A stretch of 12,152 nt of DNA from Verrucomicrobiota bacterium (GTDB lineage: Bacteria > Verrucomicrobiota > Verrucomicrobiia > Chthoniobacterales > UBA10450), in contig QHNU01000026.1 in the NCBI GenBank assembly GCA_003218525.1, forward strand, positions 2,739 to 14,890, read 5' to 3'. The position numbers and the translations under genes were made by a program. Shown here in pieces: positions 6,979 to 12,152 of the stretch (the stretch's first letter is position 1; the number at the start of each line of letters is the position of its first letter). The notes beneath the pieces were generated by a model, which worked only from the letters and a program-made list of their open reading frames with translations, did no database searches and was not told where the DNA came from.

Positions 6979-8187
6979 CTATTTCTCGGTCAAAGCGGCG
7001 ACGCCTGGCAGCTCCTTACCCTCGAGCAATTCCAGAGAAGCGCCGCCGCCGGTTGAAATAAAAGTCATTTTATCGGCCACCCCAGCTTGTTTCACCGCCG
7101 TCACCGAATCGCCGCCGCCGATGATGGTCGTTGCGTTCGATTGCGCGAGTGCGCGTGCGGTCGCAAACGTCCCTTTGGCAAAATCGGGAATTTCAAAAAC
7201 GCCGAGGGGTCCGTTCCATAGAATCATCTTTGCCATCGCGATTTCGGCAGTGAATAGGGCCACTGTTTCTGGTCCGGCATCGAGGTTTTGCCAGCCCTCA
7301 GGAATTCCATTTTCACGCGATAAACGACCTGATTTCCGGGATGGTGCACCGGCACGAATTTCCTGAGCAATGATCGCGTCGAGCGGGAGGACAAACTTCA
7401 CATGACGTTTCTTAGCGAGCTGCATCAGTTCATTGGCGAGATCAATTTTGTCGAGCTCCACCCGGCTGGCCCCGATTGGAATTCCCAGCGCTTTGAAAAA
7501 CGTGTTCGCCATGGCCCCGCCGATCAGGATGGTATCGGCTTTTTCGATTAACGCTTTCAGCACGCCGATTTTGTCCGAGACCTTGGCCCCGCCCATGATG
7601 ACGAGAAACGGTTTGGAGGGATGATCGAGCTCCTCGTGCAGATATTTCAGTTCTTTCTCCATCAAGAAACCCATTGCCGATTTCGCGATAAATCGCGTGA
7701 CACCGACCGTACTGGCGTGTGCGCGATGGGCGGCGCCGAATGCATCGTTCACATAAAAATCCGCGAGTTTAGCCAGCGCCTCGGCGAAGTGTGGATCGTT
7801 TGCTTCCTCTTCCGGTTGAAACCGGAGATTTTCGAGCAAAGCGATACCGCCATCGCGCATGTGAGCAATGATCTCTTCTGGAATCTTGCCGATGGTGTCG
7901 TAACTGAAAATCACGGGCTGATTAATGAGGTCGTGTAAATAATCGCCGATTGGTCGTAGGGAATACTTCTCGATGCGTTTCCCCTTTGGCCGGCCGAAAT
8001 GCGACATCAGAATGGTTTTAGCTCCCTGCTCACGCAGCCAATTGATGGTCGGCAATGACTCACGAATGCGCGTGTCATCGCTGATCACAATTTTTCCATC
8101 ACGTTCTTCGACTGGGACGTTGAAATCGACGCGCACCAGCACGCGTTTTCCGCGGACGTGAAGGTCGCGAACCGTGAGCTTGGCCAT
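6979..8187 (-). CDS. pgk: Phosphoglycerate kinase
   Basis: This cytoplasmic enzyme transfers the acyl phosphate of 1,3-bisphosphoglycerate to ADP. The 402-residue product is of normal length and has both lobes. The N-lobe substrate site shows RVDFNVP (19-25), SHFGRPKG (62-69) and ENLRF (119-123). The nucleotide lobe shows GGAKVSDK (199-206), WNGPLGVFE (324-332), GGGDS (357-361) and STGGGAS (378-384). The start is ATG 8187, giving MAKLTVRDL. It follows gap after 92 bp and precedes tpiA by one base. The wider gap before pgk could hold an additional promoter or processing site, but I see no consensus promoter there. Identification is firm. Confidence 0.98.
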   Translation of the reverse strand: MAKLTVRDLHVRGKRVLVRVDFNVPVEERDGKIVISDDTRIRESLPTINWLREQGAKTILMSHFGRPKGKRIEKYSLRPIGDYLHDLINQPVIFSYDTIGKIPEEIIAHMRDGGIALLENLRFQPEEEANDPHFAEALAKLADFYVNDAFGAAHRAHASTVGVTRFIAKSAMGFLMEKELKYLHEELDHPSKPFLVIMGGAKVSDKIGVLKALIEKADTILIGGAMANTFFKALGIPIGASRVELDKIDLANELMQLAKKRHVKFVLPLDAIIAQEIRAGAPSRKSGRLSRENGIPEGWQNLDAGPETVALFTAEIAMAKMILWNGPLGVFEIPDFAKGTFATARALAQSNATTIIGGGDSVTAVKQAGVADKMTFISTGGGASLELLEGKELPGVAALTEK

Positions 8188-8231
8188 ATTTTGCTATTCC
8201 AGACAATCGCGAACGCCTCTTATCTACTCAA

Positions 8232-8244
8232 ATGTGTCGCAGCT
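8232..8244. repeat. Possible fragment of the dispersed repeat arm
   Basis: GCTCGGGATAACA differs by one base from GCTCGGGATGACA-type arm sequence (compare 10155-10166). It lies in the 92-bp gap between gap and pgk. The match is short and could be chance; it is recorded because the other related sequences also sit in intergenic gaps. Confidence 0.25.
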
Positions 8245-8279
8245 CGGGATAACACCGTTTCGCCATCCGGTTGAGTTTC

Positions 8280-9281
8280 TCATTTCCCGAGCAGGGCCAT
8301 CAATTCCGCGCAACGATTGCTGTAGCCCCATTCGTTATCGTACCAGCCGACTACTTTCACGAATTTATCACCGAGCAAGAGCGTGAGTTTGCTGTCGAAA
8401 ATGCAGGAATGCGGGTTTTCGATGATATCGTGTGAGACCAAGGCCTCGTCTGAATATTCGACCACTCCTTTGTAGCTTTTGTCGGATGCCGCCGCTTTGA
8501 ATGCTGCGTTGACGTCATCGACGGTCGTTTTGTTTTTTAGTAGTGCGACGAAATCTGTGATCGAACCATCAGGTGTTGGGACGCGGAATGCCCCGCCATT
8601 CAGCTTTCCATTCAGTTCCGGTATGACTTCTCCAATGGCTTTGGCTGCGCCGGTGCTGGAGGGAATGATGTTGACGGCGGCGGCGCGGGCGCGACGCAAA
8701 TCTTCGTGCGGTAAATCGAGGATGCGCTGGTCGTTGGTATAGGAGTGAATCGTGCTCATGAAGCCGAGTTCGACGCCAAATGTATCATTCAACACTTTCA
8801 CCAACGGGGCGAGGCAGTTGGTGGTGCAGCTCGCGTTCGAAACGATGTTGTGTTTCACCGGGTCGTAAATGTTGTCATTGATGCCGAGGCAAATCGTCGC
8901 GTCTGGTTTCTTCGCCGGTGCGCTGATCAAGACTTTGCGCGCTCCGCCCTTGCTGATGTGGAGCTCGGCTTTGTCGCGACTGGTGAAAAATCCAGTCGAC
9001 TCCAGGACGACGTCGACGCCGAGATCTTTCCAGGGCAAATTGGCCGGGTCGCGTTCTTTTAAAACGCGAATTTTATGGCCGCGCACGATAATGTTCTGCT
9101 CGTCATAGGCAATGTCGCCATCGAACCGCCCGTGGACAGAATCCCACTTGAGAAGATGTGCCAGAGTCCGTGTGTCGGTGAGATCATTGACCGCACGAAC
9201 TTTGGTGACGTCGTTTTGTGACATGGCGCGAAGAACATTGCGTCCGATGCGCCCGAAGCCATTAATGCCGTAATTTGCCAT
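8280..9281 (-). CDS. gap: Glyceraldehyde-3-phosphate dehydrogenase, NAD-type
   Basis: This phosphorylating GAPDH (333 residues) oxidises glyceraldehyde 3-phosphate to 1,3-bisphosphoglycerate in the cytoplasm. The Rossmann dinucleotide motif is INGFGRIGRNVLRA (6-19). The active site is SNASCTTNC (148-156) with nucleophile Cys152, and His179 lies in TIHSYT. WYDNEWGYSNR closes the C-terminal region. Cofactor preference for NAD is suggested by Asp33-Leu34 (AVNDLTD) and Leu190-Pro191 (LDLPHEDLRRARAAA), as in the Bacillus NAD-dependent GapA; this is inference from known specificity positions. It is the first gene of the gap-pgk-tpiA operon and is divergent from the GDSL hydrolase gene. ATG 9281 gives the usual MANYGINGFG start. 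Confidence 0.98.
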   Translation of the reverse strand: MANYGINGFGRIGRNVLRAMSQNDVTKVRAVNDLTDTRTLAHLLKWDSVHGRFDGDIAYDEQNIIVRGHKIRVLKERDPANLPWKDLGVDVVLESTGFFTSRDKAELHISKGGARKVLISAPAKKPDATICLGINDNIYDPVKHNIVSNASCTTNCLAPLVKVLNDTFGVELGFMSTIHSYTNDQRILDLPHEDLRRARAAAVNIIPSSTGAAKAIGEVIPELNGKLNGGAFRVPTPDGSITDFVALLKNKTTVDDVNAAFKAAASDKSYKGVVEYSDEALVSHDIIENPHSCIFDSKLTLLLGDKFVKVVGWYDNEWGYSNRCAELMALLGK

Positions 9282-9381
9282 AAGGATTTGCTGCGCTCAT
9301 GAGCACGCGCGAAAGGCGCGGCAAGCGAAGCAACAACTAAATCGCAAGATCGGCCTAGGCAACAGGGAAACTGTGGGAACG
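9282..9381. promoter_or_regulatory. Divergent intergenic region between gap and the GDSL gene
   Basis: This 100-bp gap must carry the promoters for the glycolytic operon (leftward) and probably the esterase gene (rightward). It holds a perfect 10-bp palindrome GCTCATGAGC at 9295-9304, just upstream of the gap start, and an 8-bp palindrome GCCTAGGC close to 9353-9360. No confident -35/-10 pair could be picked by eye on either strand. The 10-bp palindrome could be an operator, but this rests on symmetry and position only. Confidence 0.35.
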
Positions 9382-10038
9382 ATGATAACAATCCGGCGCG
9401 CGATTTTGGTCATCGCGCTTGCAAACGTGTCCGGTCAGACCGCGAACGGAGCCGCACGCGAACCCTCCCGCATGAAAACGGTGCTCGTCCTGGGCGACAG
9501 TTTGTCGGAAGGCTTCCGCCTTTCACCGCGCAATGCCTGGCCGATGCTGCTCAGCCAAAGATTGCGGCAGATCGATCCGAATTTTCGAATCGTCAATTCC
9601 AGCGCCAGTGGGGGAACGACCGAGGGTGGCCTTCGCCGTTTACCGGCCCATCTCAACCGGAAGATCGATATCTTCGTAGTGGAACTTGGGATCAACGATG
9701 CGTTTAGCGGTATCCCCGTCGAACGCATTCGCGATAACCTGCAGACAATCATCGACAAGGTAAGAGCGCGTAATCCTGACGTTTTGATTGTGGTCGTCGG
9801 AATGCAATTCCCGATCGTGACGAATGATGATTACGTGACCACATTTGGAAAAATGTTCGGTGAGCTTGCGCAAGAAAATCATGCCGCCCTCGTGCCGTAT
9901 CTGCTCGAGGGCGTGGCGGGCGACCCCGCCTTGAATTTGGAGGACCGAATCCATCCAAATGCAGCTGGTCACAAGATTCTGGCGGATACGGTGTGGCGCA
10001 CTCTCGAGCCCTTGGTGCGCGAAGTGGCGGCAAAATGA
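9382..10038 (+). CDS. Exported SGNH/GDSL hydrolase, TesA-like (arylesterase / lysophospholipase type)
   Basis: This SGNH hydrolase resembles TesA (acyl-CoA thioesterase I / lysophospholipase L1). From ATG 9382 the protein is 218 residues. All four consensus blocks are present: GDSLSEGF (38-45, nucleophile Ser40), SASGGTT with the oxyanion Gly78, ELGINDAF (101-108, Asn105), and EDRIHPNAAGH (187-197, Asp188 and His191). A short signal peptide (ITIRRAILVIALANVSG, cleavage likely around 23-25, NGA|A) suggests a periplasmic location, as for TesA. A GTG at 9373 would add three residues; ATG is preferred, with GGGA just upstream. It is transcribed away from gap. The natural substrate (acyl ester, thioester or lysolipid) cannot be fixed from sequence. 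Confidence 0.92.
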   Translation: MITIRRAILVIALANVSGQTANGAAREPSRMKTVLVLGDSLSEGFRLSPRNAWPMLLSQRLRQIDPNFRIVNSSASGGTTEGGLRRLPAHLNRKIDIFVVELGINDAFSGIPVERIRDNLQTIIDKVRARNPDVLIVVVGMQFPIVTNDDYVTTFGKMFGELAQENHAALVPYLLEGVAGDPALNLEDRIHPNAAGHKILADTVWRTLEPLVREVAAK

Positions 10039-10056
10039 AAAATTGTTCGCGTGATT

Positions 10057-10204
10057 GTCATCCCGAGCGAAGCGAGGGACCTCGCATTCGTGGAAAGATG
10101 ATTCAAGTTTGTGTGAGGTTGGAGCAAATTGAGAGGTTCCTCGCCGTCTGCACGGCTCGGGATGACGGGCACAGCTCGAGATGACAGACGATAGGCTCGG
10201 CATG
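10057..10204. repeat. Dispersed palindromic repeat, fullest copy, with extra half-sites
   Basis: The outer arms GTCATCCCGAGC (10057-10068) and GCTCGGGATGAC (10155-10166) are perfect 12-bp reverse complements. Inner arms GAGGGACCTC (10074-10083) and GAGGTTCCTC (10133-10142) pair with one mismatch. The arms differ between: AAGC on the left and a CGTCTGCACG insert on the right, giving two distinguishable arm types. After the right arm, further half-site copies GCTCGAGATGAC (10174-10185) and GCTCGGCATG (10195-10204) follow at 19- and 21-bp spacing. The element has no coding capacity and lies in the 249-bp gap between the GDSL gene and the HMA protein gene. It resembles REP- or MITE-like intergenic palindromes. 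Confidence 0.7.
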
Positions 10205-10287
10205 TGGCGCGAGACAGTTGACACAAAAAATCGAGCCGCTTGCGCGCGATGCCGACATTGGACTACCGTGGCAAGTAAATTGAAGCG

Positions 10288-10581
10288 ATGGTCGAACCCC
10301 TTAATCCGCATCACCTCGATCCGTCTGATCCGCACAACCTGCAGAGTGCGGACGAGCCGGTTCTGGAGCGAATTGCGATTGCGACCGAAGGCGAGGATTG
10401 CGATGAATGCGTGAGAAAGCTGCGCACGCCGCTCATGAAAATTCCAGGTGTGCGCGATGTGCGGATCGATACCAAGCGCGAACGGGTAATTGTGACATTT
10501 GACGCGCGGAAAACGCACGCACCGGATTTGCACGATGCCATCCTGCGCAGCGGTTATAAGCCGGGGGCTTTCGCCGAGTAA
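10288..10581 (+). CDS. Small heavy-metal-associated (HMA) domain protein
   Basis: A stand-alone 97-residue protein whose residues 27-93 fit the beta-alpha-beta-beta-alpha-beta HMA fold. It shows strand ERIAIAT, a CxxC metal-binding motif (Cys38-Asp-Glu-Cys41), helix VRKLRTPLMKI, PGVRDVRIDTKRERVIVTFD (53-72), and a final helix ending AILRSGYKPG. HMA proteins bind Cu(I), Zn or Hg and pass it to ATPases or regulators. The motif is odd: family GMTCxxC reads GEDCDEC here, so the usual Met is Glu and the site is acidic. Residues 1-20 hold three His (His8, His9, His16) among Pro/Asp/Asn. No copper ATPase or metal regulator is nearby. ATG 10288 is the natural start. The metal is unknown, and a non-metal role is possible. 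Confidence 0.8.
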   Translation: MVEPLNPHHLDPSDPHNLQSADEPVLERIAIATEGEDCDECVRKLRTPLMKIPGVRDVRIDTKRERVIVTFDARKTHAPDLHDAILRSGYKPGAFAE

Positions 10582-10591
10582 TTAACCGTAG

Positions 10592-10640
10592 CGGCGATCT
10601 TTGATCGCTGGCTCGTAGCCTTCCGGTCGGAATATCCGAC
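10592..10640. terminator. Run of three tight hairpins in a convergent gap
   Basis: The 67-bp gap between the converging HMA and agmatine deiminase genes holds three consecutive stems, each with a 3-base loop: CGGCGATC-ttt-GATCGCTG (10592-10610, one G-T pair), GGCT-cgt-AGCC (10610-10620), and GTCGGA-ata-TCCGAC (10626-10640). No T tract follows on either strand, so these are not classical intrinsic terminators, but symmetrical stems between converging genes could serve both directions. Confidence 0.35.
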
Positions 10641-10648
10641 AACGCAGC

Positions 10649-11689
10649 CTACACTCTCGGCTGTTGTTGAGTGAGGCAGTGAAAGGTCCCGAGCCCCCAA
10701 ATCAACTCGCGACAATCGATTCCAATAACGCGACGGTCAGGAAATAACTTCTGGAGCGTTTCTCGCGCACTTTCGTCCATTGGGTCCGCGAAGGTCGGAA
10801 GGAGGACGCAGTTGTTTGCGATATAAAAGTTGGCATAGCTCGCCGGCAGAATCAGCCCGTCCCGCGCACTCTTCTTCGGCATCGGCAGCGTGAAGATTTC
10901 CAATGGCCCGCCGTCGATTTCCATCGCTCGCAATCGATCGAGGTTTTTCTGCAACGGCTCATAATTCGAGTCGGCCGGATTTTCCTCCACCACCGTCACG
11001 ACACTTCGTTTACCGACGAACCGCGTTAGATCATCGACATGGCCGTCCGTGTCATCACCGTCGATGCCTTCGCCGAGCCAAAGGATTTCGTGGACGCCAA
11101 GGAAATCTCGGAGGTGCGTTTCGATCTGCGGCTGCGTGAACTGCGGGTTGCGGTTCCTATTGAGCAAACACGATTCGCTGGTGAGCAGGGCACCCGCGCC
11201 GTTCACATCGATCGAGCCACCTTCAAGAATCATGCGCGGGTAAAAAACCGGGACCTCGAGAATTTCTGCGACACGAGTTGGTACGACCTCATCGAGATCG
11301 CAGGGCGGATACTTGCCTCCCCAGGCATTGTAATCCCAATCGACGATGGCCAGTCGCGGGTCGTCTTTTCGCGTCACAAAAATTGGCCCGTGATCGCGGC
11401 ACCACGGTTCGTTCGTAGGGATGCGACAGAAAGTGATTCGGGAATGATCCAGATCACGAAGAACCTCCATGGCTTCGGCCTCATGCGCGCCATTGCATAC
11501 ATTGATGAAAACGGGTTCGGACTCGAGCAGGATCTCCACCATCGTGCGGAGAGTTGGCAGAACACGATCAAAAGTGTCGGGGAAACTGATCGTCTCGCGT
11601 CGTGGCCACGAAAGCCAGGTCGCCTGGTGCGGTTCCCATTCTGCCGGCATGCGGTAGCCGAGCTCAGCCGGTGTCTTGTTCAAATCCAT
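10649..11689 (-). CDS. aguA: Agmatine deiminase (PAD-type, AguA family)
   Basis: This 346-residue guanidino-modifying enzyme of the pentein fold hydrolyses agmatine to N-carbamoylputrescine and ammonia, one step of the arginine decarboxylase route to putrescine. Key features are MPAEWEPHQATWLSWP (14-29), NEPWCRDHGP (93-102, substrate-binding Asp99), LEGGSIDVNG (155-164), DGHVDDLTRF (215-224, catalytic His217), and the C-terminal nucleophile Cys338 in GTFHCLTQQQP. The family usually reads GGG-x-HC; here it is GLGTFHC. The start is ATG 11689. Neither N-carbamoylputrescine amidase (aguB) nor arginine decarboxylase (speA) is in the window. It converges with the HMA gene and diverges from the GYF_2-RDD gene. 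The related porphyromonas-type PAD role is less likely, as there is no signal peptide. Confidence 0.93.
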   Translation of the reverse strand: MDLNKTPAELGYRMPAEWEPHQATWLSWPRRETISFPDTFDRVLPTLRTMVEILLESEPVFINVCNGAHEAEAMEVLRDLDHSRITFCRIPTNEPWCRDHGPIFVTRKDDPRLAIVDWDYNAWGGKYPPCDLDEVVPTRVAEILEVPVFYPRMILEGGSIDVNGAGALLTSESCLLNRNRNPQFTQPQIETHLRDFLGVHEILWLGEGIDGDDTDGHVDDLTRFVGKRSVVTVVEENPADSNYEPLQKNLDRLRAMEIDGGPLEIFTLPMPKKSARDGLILPASYANFYIANNCVLLPTFADPMDESARETLQKLFPDRRVIGIDCRELIWGLGTFHCLTQQQPRV

Positions 11690-11858
11690 CGCGACGGAGA
11701 AGCTACAGCTTTAACCGAAACATCCGCCTATTAATCTGCTTTGGTCGAGTTTCTCGAGGCCTGAGGTTTTTGCCGTCTACAAGATTTGAGGCGGGATCGG
11801 GCCGGTTTGACGCCAAACCACTTGCGAGGCTCCGTCTTTTTTGTCAGAACCGCTTCCC
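11690..11858. other. Divergent intergenic region, no recognisable element
   Basis: This 169-bp gap lies between the agmatine deiminase start and the GYF_2-RDD start and must contain promoters for both. I saw only a small CGAG-ttt-CTCG hairpin near 11749-11759. No confident promoter, riboswitch or repeat was found. Confidence 0.3.
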
Positions 11859-12152
11859 ATGCAAATCCATGTCGCTCGGAATGGGCATCGAATGGGTCCC
11901 TTTTCGCTCGAGGAAGTGAACCGCCAGCTCGCTGCAGGTTCGCTCAGTCCGAGCGATCTTGCCTGGTATGAAGGAATCCCCAATTGGGTTGCTTTATCTC
12001 AAGTGCCGGGTGTCGGTATGATCGGCTCCGTACCGGGCGTTGCGGCTGCATCCGTCGCATCGGCGAGCGGAGCCGCCGTGGCCGATTCGAGCTACGGAGG
12101 TTTCTGGATTCGACTGGCCGCCTATATCATAGACGTAATCATCGTCGGCATC
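11859..12152 (+). CDS. GYF_2 domain plus RDD-family membrane protein (5' part, runs off right edge)
   Basis: The frame opens at ATG 11859 and stays open for 98 codons to the edge. Residues 3-50 form a GYF_2-type domain: VARNGHRMGPFSLEEVNRQL, then GSLSPSDLAWYEGIPNWVAL, matching the family's G-x-GP, L-x-x-G and W-x-x-G-x-x-W pattern. A low-complexity Ala/Ser/Val/Gly linker spans about 51-77. Then YGGFWIRLAAYIIDVIIVGI (79-98) opens an RDD domain with Arg85 and Asp92 and the start of the first membrane helix. RDD proteins are poorly characterised multi-pass membrane proteins; some are linked to Na+/H+ transport. The cytoplasmic GYF_2 domain probably binds a partner peptide, by inference. The remaining membrane helices lie outside the window. 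No Shine-Dalgarno motif is clear. Confidence 0.88.
   Translation, partial: MQIHVARNGHRMGPFSLEEVNRQLAAGSLSPSDLAWYEGIPNWVALSQVPGVGMIGSVPGVAAASVASASGAAVADSSYGGFWIRLAAYIIDVIIVGI

Noticed and set aside
10218..10223. TTGACA as the -35 box of a promoter for the HMA gene
   Set aside because: No TATAAT-like sequence lies 16-18 bp downstream (the region reads TGCGCG), so there is no supporting -10 box.
9640..10533. Long minus-strand open frame across the GDSL gene, the repeat and the HMA gene
   Set aside because: It runs antisense to two well-supported genes with intact motifs and through a palindromic repeat; the translation shows no recognisable domain.
11039..11734. Plus-strand open frame of over 200 codons opposite the agmatine deiminase
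   Set aside because: It is antisense to a gene with all catalytic motifs intact, and its translation is not protein-family-like.

Overview
The window reads as an ordinary chromosomal stretch of a Gram-negative-type bacterium. No mobile element, CRISPR array, tRNA or rRNA was seen. I infer Verrucomicrobiota (a Chthoniobacterales-like soil lineage). The reasons are the gap-pgk-tpiA triad, a LolA-like exported protein, a GYF_2-RDD membrane protein, weak Shine-Dalgarno signals with GTG/TTG starts, and genes spaced by short dispersed palindromes. This is inference from gene content; no marker gene here fixes the taxon.

Layout. At the left edge (1-67, minus) lie the first 22 codons of a probable malto-oligosyltrehalose synthase (treY). 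Next comes a minus-strand run (5340 down to 184): PAP2-type phosphatase, ArnT/PMT-type glycosyltransferase (GT39), DPM1-like glycosyltransferase (GT2), a PtsN/fructose-type EIIA protein, and arginyl-tRNA synthetase. The first three are tied together by two identical GTGA stop/start overlaps. They form a coherent lipid-carrier glycosylation set: GT2 can make a polyprenyl-phosphate sugar, GT39 can transfer it outside the membrane, and the PAP2 enzyme can dephosphorylate or recycle the lipid carrier.

Diverging from it (5377-6057, plus) is an exported LolA-like protein. Then follows the minus-strand glycolytic operon gap-pgk-tpiA (9281 down to 6183), covering triose phosphate interconversion through 3-phosphoglycerate. 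Diverging from gap is an exported TesA-like GDSL hydrolase (9382-10038). After it come a roughly 150-bp palindromic repeat region, a small heavy-metal-associated-domain protein with a CDEC motif (10288-10581), a convergent agmatine deiminase (11689 down to 10649), and the 5' part of a GYF_2-RDD membrane protein running off the right edge.

The least explained material is (1) the GTGA-coupled PAP2-GT39-GT2 cassette with a PtsN-like gene downstream, (2) a family of related inverted repeats in intergenic gaps near 6.1 kb and 10.1 kb, with fragments near 0.1 kb and 8.2 kb, and (3) the stand-alone, acidic-motif HMA protein. I saw no clear sign of a wholly new defence or mobile system.
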